Counted from the stretch's first letter, positions 35,001 to 47,532 are shown. The stretch: 64,000 nucleotides of DNA from Dipteronia dyeriana (GCA_032871835.1 CM065301.1:32124405-32188404); one strand, 5' to 3'. The notes: generated by a model not told the origin, from the sequence alone. Translations and numbers: made by a program.

Positions 35001-36538
35001 TGGTGGTTGCAAAATAACAAACAAAAATAATAAAAACCTTGCAACTGCATAAATCGTAAATGATAGCACAACGGAAAAGCAAGGGTCGTTCCCACAGAGA
35101 ATTAATTATCAATTTAAATAAAGAGTTTATATCTATGACACTCTAAGACTCTAATCTAACAAAAAAAAAACAAAGACTCAAAACGCACACACTCGAATGG
35201 GGTTTTTTATTTGATTATTAAAATAAAGAAAATTAACAAACATGAAATAAAGCGTAACAAAAATTTAAAGAAGAAAAAAAACACTAGTTAGGACCTTCTA
35301 TCCACCATTAAACAATCATCAAATCCATATTCAATAATGAAGTTAGAAGATAATCAAACATGATAAAGATATTCACAACAAGGTGTTGGCATCCCACTCA
35401 AGTCGTTTAGATTCTATCATAGTTAGTATGTAAGTTACATGGCATCTACATAAATACGTGTTTTCTAGATTATAACCTAGCATGGGAATATGATTATCAC
35501 ACAAACCCTAGAATGGGGCATTTATTAAAGTAATTCATGAATCAATTTCCCTTAAGTAGGTCTTATTCCGATTAATTTTTGCATGCAAGATTATGTCAGT
35601 ATGGCATTTGAACTCTATCCTACAACGTAGATCCAAAAATCATGCTTCTAAGATGGCCAATCAAAGAAACTAAGATAGCAGAAAAAAAATCTTATAAAGA
35701 AATTGAAATTGTCATATAAGAAAAATAATACTTCATAAAAACATAAAACTTTTGTATGGAATTAGATTCGTGTCTAGGGCTTCAAGTTTGCCCTAACTAA
35801 TAAGAAATTTAGCTAGAAATAAAAACAAGAAAAAGAAATAAAAACATCTAATCTAAAGATAGGTAGGAGAAAAGAATGTTGATGGAGTCTTCAATCTTTA
35901 ATCTTCAACTCTCCACCCATCCCTCTCTCCTGTAGAAAACTCTTGGTATTTATATGTGACTCTCCTAGTAGATTCCCAATTTTCTTTGTTGTAGAAAATA
36001 CATCAAGTAGGAAAGTAAGATTGAACAAGCAATGAGAATCCTTTCCTAACTTAGATTTCTTCTTTTGATGATTAATTCCTAATTTGAGTTTAGGAAGCTT
36101 CCCAAACATGTCTTGATCTTCTAGAGACATTAGGATTTGATTTGGGAAGTTTTCTTCTTAATTCTTGTCAAATTCGGATTGCTTCCTCGTCAGGACCCGC
36201 GGAAGAGTTTTCAGTTCTGACAATTGCTTACTAAAAACATCATAACTTCCTCTAGAAAACTCGGATTGATAAACCATAAAATGCGCCAGAAACTAGACTT
36301 CTAGGGCTTTCCAAAAACATCTAGATCGCAATTTCGTTCAGTTTGAGGAGGGAGATATGGTCTTCACAAGTGTGTACTGTTGAGGCGTTTCTCAAAACTT
36401 TCTCTAAAATCACCTTTTTGTTTTCAAACTCACTGTAAGAGCTATCTTCTACTACACAATCTCAACAAAAATGTTAAAATATTCAATTTCACCGAAGAAC
36501 ATAACATAAAACAAATATCAACATTTATCGACCTAATA
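35001..36538 (-). repeat. 3' LTR of Athila-B
   Basis: It begins TGGTGGTTGCAAAAT and ends near ATCGACCTAATA (36538). It is collinear with 39794-41404, including AGGACCTTCTATC and GGTGTTGGCATCCCACTC. Compared with its partner it lacks segments near 35492 and 36515. Confidence 0.88.
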
Positions 36539-36585
36539 AATACCCCAAAACCTAGCTTTTGCTAGTCCTCGAGCAAAATCGAAAT
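36539..36585 (-). promoter_or_regulatory. Polypurine tract of Athila-B
   Basis: On the minus strand it reads GCTCGAGGACTAGCAAAAGC then TAGGTTTTGGGGTA, directly upstream of the 3' LTR. It is the same signature as in Ty3-G and Athila-A. Confidence 0.82.
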
Positions 36586-38786
36586 AAAAACAAAAACTAA
36601 AATTAAACTAAACTAAACTAAGCCATTTTCATAGGGAAACATGATAGCATTGAGCGTATGCTACAAGCCTTTAAACCTCTAGGTGTCTCTAGTTGGAGGA
36701 GTGTTGTTTCTTGAGGGTTTACAACAATGCTACCCACAAACATAAATATATGGATAATCAAATAATCAATATGCAACTCAAATGTACCATTCTAAGCCAA
36801 TGCATGCTAAAGCCACTAAATAAAGGCTAAAATCATGCCACAAATTTGAATGCATTGCTTCATTTTAATGAAAAGCCCATATTCAAGACATTCTAGCTTC
36901 AAAAACATATCATCAAATGCCATAGATATAATTTGCCTCGACTCTAATTCTCACAAGATGTCGCTCATTAATTTCACACATAACCTTGGTAAAAACACTC
37001 ATCAAGCGTATGTGAATGGATTTTATGCACAAGAAATTCAAAGTTATAATCGCATATGAATATATAATTGAAAGAATGCTTGATTTAATATAAAGGATCT
37101 CATGAATAAAATCAGACATTAAGAACAAGATATAGCACATGTTTACCTTTACTCTCGAGCTAGCATTCCCAAAAGATCAATTAGATCTTTTCTTTGGTTG
37201 TAATGGGGCATTGGGTGAAATGTTATTAGAAAGAACTGAAAAAGGAATTTTGAAGAGCTTAAGATCATGTCAAATGATGTATCCTGACATGTCAATGCGT
37301 GGACCTCTCTTATTTGAATCTTCTTTGTAATTGCATCCAAGCTTCTTCATCTATTTCTTCAACTTCGCTTTCAGGTAAATACTTAACTTCAGTTTCTCTT
37401 CTTTTTCCATCATTCGTTTTTTTTTTCTATTCTTAACTTTTTTTTAGAAGAGCATTTTTTATTCCTTTATATACCTCATACATTCCATAGAACTTACCCA
37501 TGGTTCTCTTCTTCTTTTCTTCATCTTCATCTTGAACTTGAACCCTAACTTCTTCTTGAACTTCTTCCCCTTGACATGATCCCAAGCTATAGGGTATGAC
37601 CAATATATATATTAGGTATAAGGGATAAGGATTATGTGGGTGATGAAAGAAAATTGCTCATAAGTGTTTGGCTTCAAAGGGCATATGGAGCACACACATG
37701 GGTATGGAAATTTAAGGCCTTTTATGTAGGTTAAACACACATTGCCTATGTCACTTCTAATGGTTCAACAAAAAGAAGAGCAAAGTCCACATTTGATATT
37801 TTTTTATGATGAATGTTCTTTAATGTCCAATGCAAAACCTATTCAGACAAATTCTAATACTATGACCCTAATAAGTGTTTAAGAGTAGAAACAATAAAAC
37901 CCTCATATAATGTTATTAATTGTTCATTTTTTGGCCTAGTGAACTCACAAGGGTAGTCTCCACTATTAATCATGGAAATCCAACTAAGCATCATATCCAC
38001 TATCACAACAAGTGCATGTCATAAATTTTGAAAAATGCAATGCACTACTCTAAGTGACATGACGTTAGTCTAAACTCAGTGAATAAAGCATACATTATGG
38101 CTCTTTAAAGCACACAAAAGAAATATATAAAAAAATTGAACCAAAAATTAAAAAACTGATGACTTTTGTAATCAACCTATGTCTGTTAATTGACTCATAT
38201 CTCTCAAAAAACTCACAAAAATTTGCTCAAATTTTAACACAAGAACATAGACATGCTAATAAATACCTTTTATTCAAAAAACATTTCAAAAAAAGATTTG
38301 GAAAAGTGTGTAAACAAGTTATAAAAATAGCTCACTCGCGGATTCGCGAAACAGAGCATCGCTTCTTACCTTTGGTCAAAGAATTGATCATAAATTTAAA
38401 AATACCGTCGAGAAAATCATGTTCTTTATACCGTTGGATTAGCATAAAAAATTAAACAACCTAGCATGGAAAAAAAATATTTCCTTGCCAAAAGGTACAG
38501 TTTTAATGAAAAAGTTTGCCCAAAAATATCTCCAGCAGAACATAAAAACTTTAAGACTAAAAAACACACAAAAATATAAACGAAAATTTAAACCACACCC
38601 CTAAACCTAATCTAAACATTTTTCTCAATGTATAAACAAGAAATAGAATGACAGAAATAGGGAAGGAGGGTCGACACACAAATTAAAAAAAAAAACAAAA
38701 ACCAAAAGGAAAGAAAAACCTGGATGGGTTGCCTCCCACCTATCGCTTGGTTTAACGTCGCAACTTGATGCATTTAGCTCATCTCT
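36586..38786 (-). other. Athila-B post-pol non-coding region
   Basis: This 2.2-kb stretch has no supported gene. It contains the minus-strand sequence GACGTTAAACCAAGCGAT then GGTGGGAGGCAACCCATCC (38719-38757), a conserved motif seen after gag or pol in many Athila-type elements. A polypurine-like AGGTTTAGGGGTGTGG lies at about 38590-38605. Blocks shared with Ty3-G (about 37180, 37730, 37940) suggest common descent of this non-coding region. A plus-strand open frame at 38159-38455 has no family features. Confidence 0.65.
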
Positions 38787-39640
38787 TCAATCAGTCTCAA
38801 TAATCTTGCTCACATCATTCACCTCAAATGTATCCTCTTTCTTTTCATTACAAATCTTGTCAATGAAAGTTTTCTTCTCATTATTGTTCTTTTCATCCAC
38901 CTCCGTCTTATCTCGGAATGGAAGAATTTGTTCAACCATGTGCACTGTTTCAGCAGTCTTCGAGGGGATCTCATCATGACTTAGAAAATTTGTTGGGTGA
39001 GGCTCAATCCATAAAGCTTCGGTGCGATCTTGGGTCACGGTTGGGGTCATAGGGTAGCTCAAGAAACTTATTGGAATTTTCTCTTGACCTTCCTCTTCTT
39101 CTTTTGCCTCACTATTCTCCTCTTCTTCCTTCAACAATTCTTCACCATTTTGGCTAGTAATTTCTTTGTATGATTCTTTTTTATCTCCTGGTTTTAAATC
39201 TCTTGACTTGGAAGTACTCATTTATCTCTTTGGCTTAGCAAGGTCGCTATTTGTCCTATTTGGTTCTCAATATTCCTTATAGATTGTCTCGTTTACTGCA
39301 CAAAAGAATGAGTACTAAGAGCTAAAGATTCAAGTAACTCTTCGAGAGACTTAACTTTTTTTGGAGGTTGTTATGGTGCGGATTGTTGAGGAATGAATTG
39401 GTATTGCACCGGAAGTGATTAATATTGGCACCATCCTTGATTGTAAGTGTTGGAGAATAGGTCATTCCGTTGTTGAATGTACTTCACTCGAGGTATCTCC
39501 TCCCAATAGCCTCCCAGACTTGGGCATGATTCCAAAAAATGTCCATAATTTGTGCAAATCGTGCACACTTGTGCTCTTGGAATCAATTACTGAACCAAGC
39601 TAGTTATATGAGCAATATGAGACCCATAATAATTCATGTT
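38787..39640 (-). pseudogene. gag: Athila-B gag C-terminal remnant
   Basis: Reading down from 39640, the frame has a knuckle CTICTNYGHFLESC (about 39525-39567; CX2CX4HX4C), then QRNDLFSNTYNQGW, closely matching the gag of Athila-A. ENQIGQIATLLSQR, a standard Athila gag phrase, follows. The last 144 codons (38787-39221) are open, strongly acidic and Lys/Glu-rich, with LSYPMTPTVTQDRTEALW. The frame changes between these parts, and no protease follows. Gag capsid sequence upstream is missing. Confidence 0.78.
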
Positions 39641-39793
39641 CACCAAAAAATTAAAATAAAATAAAATAAAATAAAATGAAACAAAATAAAAATTAAAGAT
39701 CTAACAAAAATAAGCAAAAGAAGATAAAATAAAATAAAATAAACTCAAAATAAAAGCAAACAATTTAATTCCTCGGCAGCAGCACTAAAAACT
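39641..39793 (-). promoter_or_regulatory. Decayed primer-binding site and A-rich leader of Athila-B
   Basis: The primer site at 39771-39787 reads TAGTGCTGCTGCCGAGG on the minus strand, a mutated TGGCGCCGCTGCCGGGG. The adjoining leader is a tandem AAAAT/AAATA repeat (39655-39690 and 39725-39742), the likely result of slippage. Confidence 0.7.
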
Positions 39794-41404
39794 TGGTGGT
39801 TGCAAAATAGCAAACAAAAATAATAAAAACCTTGAAGTGAACAAATCGTAAACGATAGCACAACAGAAAAGTAACGGTCATTCCCACAAAGAATTAATTA
39901 CCTACTAAAATAAAGAGTTTATATCTATGAAACTCTAAGGCGCTAATCTAACTAAAAAAAAAAAGAAAACAAAGACTCTAACACACGCACACGAATGGGG
40001 TTTTTCATTTGATTATTAAACTAAAGAAAATTAAATAACATGAAATAAGGCATAGAAATAATTTAATGAGGAAAAAATAATAGAAAACCCTAGTTAGGAC
40101 CTTCTATCTACGACTAAACAACCATCCAATCCATATACAATAACGAAGTTAGAAGATAATCAAACATGAAGAAGATATTCATCACAAGGTGTTGGCATCC
40201 CACTCGAGTCATTTAGATTCTCTCTTATTTAGTATGTAAGTTGCATGGCATTTACATAAATACATGTATTCTAGATTATAACCTAGCATGGGCATCTGCT
40301 AGATTTAATAATCGGAACCTATTAAGAACGAAGAGAATATGAATATCAAACAACCCTAGAATATGGCATTTATTCCAAGTAATTCATGAATCAATTTCCC
40401 TTAATTAGGTCTTATTCCAATTAGTTGTTGCATGCAAGAATATGTCCATATGGCATTCAAACTCTATCCTACAACATAGATCCTAAAATCATGCTTCTAA
40501 GATGGCCAATCAAAGAAACAAAGATAGTTGAAAAACAATTCTTATGGAGAAATTGAAATCAACATATAAGAAAAATAATACTTCATAAAAACATAAAAAA
40601 TTTCTATGGAATTAGAATCATGTGTAGGGCTTCAAGTTAGCCCTAACTAATGAGAAAATCAGCTAAAAATAAAACAAGCAAAATAAATAAAAACAACTAA
40701 TCTAAAGAAAGGTAGAAAAAGAGAATGTTAATGGAGTCTTCAATCTTCAATCTTCAACTCTCCACCCATCCCTATCTCCTGTTTAAAAATCCTGGTATTT
40801 ATATATGACTGTCCTAGTAGATTCCTAATTTGCTTTGTTGTAGAAAATACGCCAAGTAGGAAAGTAAGATTGAACAAGCAATGAGAATCCTTTCCTAACT
40901 TAGAATTCTTCTTTTGATTATTAATTCCTAATTTGAGTTTAGGAAGTTTCCCAAACATGTCTTGATCTTCTAGAGTCATTATGATTTGTTTTGGGAAGTT
41001 TTCTTCTTAATTCCAGTCAAATTCGGATTTCTTCCTTGTTAAGACCCATAAAAGACCTTTCAGCTTTGTCTTTGGCTACTAAAACAATCATAACTTCCTC
41101 TAGAAAACTCAAATCGACAAACCATAAAGTTCGCCGAAAACTAGACTTCTCGGGCTTTCTAAAAACATGCAGATCGCAATCTGGTTCAATCTAAGAATGG
41201 AGATATGATCTTCACAAGTTGGATATACTGCAGAGGTATTTCTCAAAACTTTCTGCAAAATCACCTTTTTGTCTTCAAACTCACTTTAAGAGCTATCTTC
41301 TACACAATCACAACAAAAACGTTAAATTATTCAATTTTACCCAAGAAAATAAAATAAAACATAAGAGTTAGGTGTCTCAAATATCAACATTTATCAACCT
41401 AACA
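39794..41404 (-). repeat. 5' LTR of Athila-B
   Basis: The 1611-bp LTR starts TGGTGGTTGC and ends CATTTATCAACCTAACA (41404). It is collinear with 35001-36538. Short open frames such as 40740-40979, shared with 35891-36130, reflect LTR similarity (GKLPKLKLGIN) and are not supported as genes. Confidence 0.9.
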
Positions 41405-41566
41405 AATTGACCCTCCTCTACTACCTCTGTTTGACCAGGTAGAGTAGCTTCAAATGCCTTCAACTCTTGGGCAGTAGAGATTTCCTCCACCACCTTGACG
41501 GGCAGGGTTGGGATCCCTTCCATAACTTGGGAGGCATCTTCGATTTTGGATTTGGTTATAGGATCT
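41405..41566 (-). pseudogene. Acidic ORF fragment, part 1, unidentified
   Basis: A minus-strand frame is open across all 162 bases, with ITKSKIEDASQVMEGI, LPVKVVEEISTAQEL and PGQTEVVEEG. Composition and GC content match the fragment at 34485-35000, and Athila-B (35001-41404) sits between them, so one frame was probably split. The other end is cut by the Angela-type LTR at 41567. No family is recognised. Confidence 0.4.
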
Positions 41567-42895
41567 TGTTAGTATTTATGCGCCCTAGAGATGTAATTTG
41601 TAAATGGATTTATAAAATAAAAAAAAGGAAAAGTTCAATTTATTCTTGTTATGTTGTTTATTCTATAACTTGTGCATATATTTAACATCCAAGATTGATG
41701 GATGAAATCTTAAAGTGTGTATATGAGTGTGATATACAGATGGGTATAGTAAGAGACGTGCAATCTAAAGAGTCCATAGATAGCAAATAAAGTTGGGTAC
41801 TTTATTTATGGTTAATTTATAGTTGCGGTCCATTCTGTAATGTACAGTGATTCTATCCTGAATCATTCATATGAGATATGGGAATAGAGGCACCTTGTAT
41901 GATGTGATTATATGGGACCGGGCCATGATCTATATGAATCTCTCACCAAGATCCGTTTACCGATGACATTCATATATATATATATATCAACTAATCACGG
42001 CTATATATGGGTGATCTTAATCCTGAGTGTCTTATCGACTCCTTTAGGTTAGATCGTGGTCTTTGAAATACCATGGATGAGGTCAGATGCATTTCCTGAT
42101 CAATATACTCTATATGTTGGGATTGTGGTTTGGCTTGTAGCTAGGAAGGTTTGTACACAATAGTGGAATCCACTCCTTCTTGTGAGAAGTAGATGGTAGT
42201 TCTCTTAAGAGTTGATCCAAGGATTGGACAATATGAGTGCTCTCCTAAATTCCGTGAGGAAATATAATTTATTGTCCATTAGAGAATTCACGGTACATAA
42301 AGGATATATGTAATTAGAGGGGTATAACGGACATTATGACCCAATTGTAATTATGAACTACAATGGAGGATCACACCATGTGTAATTGCTATATCGATAG
42401 ACACCGAGTTGTATCGGTCTGTGTAAAAGCGTCTGCAGTTAAGAGATAGTAGTTTCAGGTTTTTAGTGGAATAACACCAGAGTTAATAATCAAGGAATAT
42501 TAATTAAAGAGTTTAATTAATGATTCTGATGATTATTGGAGCTCAAAATACAATGGGTCCTTTAGGTCCCCTTGCTAGCTTGATCGATTTAGGTAACAAG
42601 GGTCACAGTTAATTAATTGGATTGTCCAATTAATTGTTTTACATAAGTGACACGTATTTATTCAGGAATTAATTGAATAATAAGATTATTTAATTATTGA
42701 ATAATGGTGATTAAATAAATTAAATAATGAGATTATTTAATTATATTATTAATCACTAAATGGAGGGTGTTAATTGATATTTGATTTTAAATAGAATAAG
42801 ATAATATGATTATTTTATTTTATTAAATTAAATATATGAAATTGAACTTAGTATTTAAATTCAAAATAAATATTTGATTATTTCTTTAAATAAAA
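41567..42895 (+). repeat. Angela-type LTR, first part
   Basis: The 1.33-kb 5' portion of the LTR becomes very AT-rich towards 42895, where S3 was inserted at TAAAA. It contains an AT microsatellite (41967-41984). The remainder of the LTR is at 49584-50511. No gene is present. Confidence 0.78.
42891..42895. repeat. Target-site duplication of S3 (TAAAA), left copy
   Basis: The same TAAAA occurs at 49579-49583 immediately beyond the other LTR. Five bases is the expected length for Copia integration. It proves that both LTR ends belong to one insertion into the Angela-type LTR. Confidence 0.93.
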
Positions 42896-44466
42896 TGAAA
42901 CAAATATTATGGTGTGTTTAAAATTAATTTAAAGGAGGGTAAATAGATTTTAATCAATTTTTGCACAATTTTCACTAATGGTCAATTAAACGAAAATACC
43001 CCTAACAAGTCACAATAATATCGCAAGTGTAATAAGTGTGGAAACAATAAAGACACTTGAGATATACGTGGAAATTCTCCAAATATGAAAAACCATGGGC
43101 TGTTAAGTGCGCCACACCCGAACAACGAATCCACTGATGATAGAGGCGTTACACTCTACTCCCAGTATATAACCCACTACCACTACCTAATCCCGGTATT
43201 AAGTGGACCCAGTCCAATTTGCTTACTCTTGAAGCAACCTACTCCCAGATGCAACGCAAGACTTACTTCTCTTCAATAAAGAGATAAACACCCTATGTGA
43301 ATATATGATGATATTCAAATAACAAACAAGGCTAGGGTACCTTATATGCTTACCTAGGATTATCAGATGACAATAAATGCAATCCTAGATATCAAGAGCT
43401 AAATGACATGTCATAAAGCTTAGCTAACATAGATCAAACAATCCTATGAAGCTATCATAGAAGCCATATCAACACATGTAGTCATTAAGCATGGCACGGA
43501 AGATAATGCAATTACAAAATGCAATCAATGAGTCCTAATCAGTAACGTTTAAATGCAAAGCATAGAGACTCAACTAGATATATATATATATATGCAATTA
43601 AATAACCTAGTGACCTGCGCAGTGACCTGCGCATACCTGCACAGTAACCCGCAAGTGTCCGTGCACAAAGGCTAAAAAAACACCCTTCAGTTCACTGCGC
43701 GGGCGCGGATCTGACCCGCATATAACCCTCGCACTGGGAATTCAGCATCCTTGCCCTATTTTCATGAGGCTCAAAACATGACCAAATGATATCCAAACCT
43801 TTCGTATAAAATACCGTTGGAAAGGTATGTAGGTCTACTTTCTAATCCAATTAACAACACATGATTTGGATGATGGTAGAAATAGTTATGGTAAAATGAG
43901 TGACCAAAGGTCAGATATGGACTTTAACAAGAATGCTCAAACTCATGGAATAAAACCATGTGACCAAAGACCAAACTAAAAGAAGACTGGGACCTTCTCA
44001 AATGGTCACTCAACGCGCTAAAGCAAGCACACCATAGTGCAAGGAAAAATGTATCTGATCAAGCAATGGAATACGAATTAAACCCATAAAAAACACACTA
44101 TGAATGCACATAGACATCAATGAAGCACACATGTATAACAAATCAAATACAAGTATGTGTGTGTGTGTGTGTGAGCAACACATAATGCATGTCAATACAA
44201 ATACAAAGATGTGATCAATATAAACAAGCAAGATGAGTTATCAAAAGATGAATGCACATTCATATAAACATACAACATATGCGAATAAAAAAATATGCAT
44301 GAGTTGTGAATGTGTGCAACTGTATCTCTTCAAAGCAAGTAAGCACAAGAAATGTACCTTTGGTGCTTCCTCTCTCGAGGTCTTAAGAGCCTAAGCTACC
44401 CTTACATGAAACCCCAATATGTGGTTTGTTCACGAAATAAGCCAATCAATAAATGAGGACTTTACA
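42896..44466 (-). repeat. 3' LTR of S3, with a ~470-bp internal deletion
   Basis: The 1571-bp LTR has plus-strand ends TGAAACAAATATTATGG and GAGGACTTTACA. It aligns with 47547-49578 except for about 470-500 bp (roughly 48232-48735 of the partner) missing at about 43608. The missing part contains the partner's TATATATA box and the CT-rich region after it, so this LTR has lost its probable core promoter. A GT microsatellite lies at 44156-44173. Confidence 0.92.
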
Positions 44467-45481
44467 ATCTCCCCCTTTGGCTATTTCATTACAGAATCAC
44501 CACTCATATTGATCCTCACAAAACAAAATAAAGCACCATGAAGATATTCTACATTACAAAGTGATATATAAAAATAAACTTTAAATCTTCAATCTTTAAT
44601 TTCTTGTAGAACTATCAACCTTTCAAAACAAAATCAAGTACACTATCCAAAAGCAAGTGTATGTGAGATGATCAAGTGAAAATCAAACAAGAATTTGCAT
44701 TTAACAACATAAGTACAACATCATGCAATGTATGTAAATGCAATGCTCCCCCTCAACAGATTACTCCCACTAAATTTAATCTCCCCAACATGTACTACTC
44801 CCCCTTACCAAGTTTCCCCTTTAAACCATATGCTACTTCCCCTTTTTGTCATGATATAGGCAAAGGAGTAGTCCCTAACTGGGTCACTCAAGGCAAAGAG
44901 AGAAATGAGTATACAAGATATTTGCATAATCATATACGCCATATTTATGCAACTCAATTAATAGGAGAGAAACAAGGAGATTTATTTTAAGGAAATGTGT
45001 GAATCAAAAATGCTTTGCAGACAATACATGTTGCATTCAAGTCCAAAAACATTGGTATTTGACAAAGCAAATGACAAAGGTTTCCAATAGAATTCAAACC
45101 AATTTCACCAGTTGTCATGAGAGAAGCAAGAATATAGAGATATTATAGATTTCAATTTTAAGAGCACTATATCCAACTTTATAAGTAAAACATGGCATGC
45201 GCGACTTTGCACCATATTCAATTTTTTCGAGTAAGATACTTGTATGATAGTAGCAATGTTCAACTAATAAAGAAAGAGAGACATGTTTATACATTAGAGT
45301 CTCATTAGCTTTTCACACATTGTTTTGCATTTAAATATTACAATCATCAATTCATGCTTTATCATTTGAGCATGTTATAAGAATTTCATGCTTTTCTTAT
45401 TATATTAGCTTGTCATTAAAGAATCATCATGTCATGGAGATAACTATAGGTCATTCAACATGTACTTCCTATGTAGATCTC
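44467..45481 (-). other. S3 polypurine tracts and 3' non-coding region
   Basis: On the minus strand CCAAAGGGGGAGAT lies against the 3' LTR (44467-44480). Further G-rich blocks occur within 44745-44840 (complements of CTCCCCCTC, CTCCCCCTTACC and CTTCCCCTTTTT). Multiple polypurine blocks upstream of the 3' LTR are a known Sirevirus trait. The rest of this kilobase has no supported gene. Confidence 0.75.
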
Positions 45482-46800
45482 CTAGTCCAAAAATGCATGT
45501 TTGAACATAAATATGACATGGATTGTAATCAAAGCAAGGTTCACACTTATTAAGAACATATTATATAATATATGTGCAACCAAACTACTCAAGCAATCAA
45601 TAAATAAACATAAAAATATCCAAATTTTTGCAAGCGACAAGTATGCAATCGCTCTCTTTGCTTGAGTTCCCCATATGGGGTCAAATCCAACCAAGTCATT
45701 TGGAGACATGAGCTCCTATAGACTTACCAAGTCTAAAAGACCTAGTTGCATCTATGAGGACACGGGCACTAAGGCAAGCGGGTTCATTCTTTCTAACCCA
45801 CCTAGGTTCCACTTTTTCATTTCTAGTGGTCATACATATATTTCTAAAAATCCTAGTTTCATGCATACTTGCCCTCTTTTTCAACCATTTTTCTTTCATG
45901 CTCTCTAACATACACCTTTTAACATATTTAAAGAAATTTGGTCGTAAATGACCAATCATACCATTAAATTGATAATTAGGTACAAAGGACGAAATTATAC
46001 CATTGCATTGTGATCTCATCGAGGCATTGCCATGTTGATGAGGTTCTCTTAGGTAATGCATCGGTTGGCTTCTCCTTGGAGCTAGAGTCGATTGATGATA
46101 GCTTTATGGTCTAGCTTGTTGAGGTTGATGAGCCGGTTGATCATGCCTTCTTGGTTACGAAAGGCTTGGAAGTGGAGCTTTTGATTGTTGAGGTTTAGAT
46201 CCATTCTTCATTAGCACCTTCAATTCACCATTCTTAGATGTCTCTCCAAGATCAATCTTCCTCCTAGGATGGCATGGAGGTAAAGCTCTTCTCTTACCTT
46301 GAGCTTGAGGTTGCATAACCTTAGCCTTCTTCAATTCTCCAAGGCACCTAATCTCTTTATCCTTGAATATTTTCAAGCAATTGTCTTTGTTGGCAAGTTC
46401 ATCCTTCATTGCCTTCATCCTTTAATGGCAATCATCAATCTGTTTCTCATACTTGGACACATCAACTATGTACATCTTCAAGCAATTATCTTTGTTGGAA
46501 AGTTCATCCTTTATTGCCTTCATCCTTTAATGGCAATCATCAATCTCCTTCTCATACTTGGACATATCAACTATGTTCATCTTCAAGGAGTCATCTAGTT
46601 TGGTCCTTAGTTAAAGGTTTTCCTTCTTCAAATTTTTGATTTGTTCATTTTTATTCTTCAAGGGCCTTTGAAGACTTTTGAAGAAGTCTTCATAATCAAA
46701 CCCTTCATCACTCAAGTTCTTGGAGCTTGAACTTTCTTCATCGAAGCTTCTACCACTTGTGCTCTTGTGGCAATCATCATCTAAGCTAGCTTCTTCAATG
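45482..46800 (-). pseudogene. gag: S3 gag, coiled-coil and C-terminal remnants
   Basis: The segment 46155-46418 has MKAMKDELANKDNCLKIFKD and GELKKAKVM, a Lys/Glu-rich helical stretch. Part of it is duplicated (46405-46490 and 46490-46575, about 86 bp apart). Downstream, 45700-46061 contains YQFNGMIGHLRPNFFKY, a zinc knuckle whose Cys residues are lost, and PRWVRKNEPACLSARV, as found at the Sirevirus gag-pol junction. Stops and frame changes are frequent. Pol should follow below 45700 but is absent. Confidence 0.7.
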
Positions 46801-47416
46801 TCGACCTTGAGTGATGGATGTCTTGTGGCCGCTTAAGAGTTGTCATCATGTAAAGAATACATGGTTATGTGATTCCTTTCACATCCCGCAGAACCCGAAG
46901 AGCATTATTCACTTTCACTACAAGAGTAAGCCTTTGCTTTGCATCTTCAACTCTTGCTCTTTGATTTTCCTTAATCCGTGGAGATGTGTCCATAGCCACC
47001 ACAATCACAACATTGAAGCTTTATCTCCAAGATACCTAACTTCTTGTCTACTTCTTTTATGTTACCTTCATGGGTGACTCTTAGAATCTCCCAAGCTTCT
47101 CGAACAACTAGAGTGGATTGGATGAGCTTTGCTGACTCTCACCCACTGCACGATATAAGGCACGGAGGCCTTTTTAATTCCATTCAGTGGCCTCGAGTTC
47201 ATCATCAGTCCACTTGGACTTGGGCTTAAGCATGGAAGCCCAATTCTCTTGTGTCTCTATGGGAGGTAAGTATCCTTCTTCCACACACATCCACACACGC
47301 TCATCAAGGTCACACAAAAAGACTTCCATCCTCACTTTCTAAGAGGAGTAGTTATCCTTAGTGAGCATAGGTGGCTCAGAGATCAATGCACCCTCTAGTC
47401 TCTCAAAATCACACAT
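46801..47416 (-). pseudogene. gag: S3 gag, N-terminal UBN2-type region and first knuckle
   Basis: From the ATG at 47416 the frame has MCDFERLEGALISEPPMLTK, a stop in place of the usual Trp, then KVRMEVFLCDLDERVWMCVE and GYLPPIETQENWASM. This is the typical opening of a Copia UBN2/gag-polypeptide domain. Near 46975-47015 a knuckle-like CDCGGYGHISTD ends in a stop where the last Cys is expected. Premature stops make it non-functional. Confidence 0.8.
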
Positions 47417-47532
47417 GGTGTTTTGGGTTATATGAATGAAAATGAATGCAAATGTATGAATGATCAAAGAATCACACAAAATGCAAAACACACCAAAATG
47501 AGTAAGGATAACGTATGTATATCTAGGAACCC

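Larger units (their letters stand above)
35001..41404 (-). mobile_element. Non-autonomous Athila-type Ty3 element (Athila-B), 6.4 kb
   Basis: Minus-strand element with 5' LTR 39794-41404, a decayed primer site, a gag C-terminal remnant (38787-39640), a long non-coding region with Athila signatures, polypurine tract, and 3' LTR 35001-36538. Protease, RT, RNase H and integrase are absent, so it depended on a partner. The flanks GATTA (34996-35000) and AATTG (41405-41409) agree at only three of five positions. The LTRs differ in length (1538 and 1611 bp) and by many substitutions. Confidence 0.85.

Noticed and set aside
38159..38455. 98-codon plus-strand frame as a host gene
   Set aside because: It lies antisense inside the non-coding region of Athila-B, has no domain and no supporting context; length is compatible with chance in AT-rich DNA.
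34996..41409. Target-site duplication of Athila-B
   Set aside because: GATTA and AATTG agree at only three of five positions, which is not convincing.
45675..45951. Plus-strand frames in S3
   Set aside because: They are antisense to the decayed gag knuckle region (YQFNGMIGHLRPNFF) on the minus strand.
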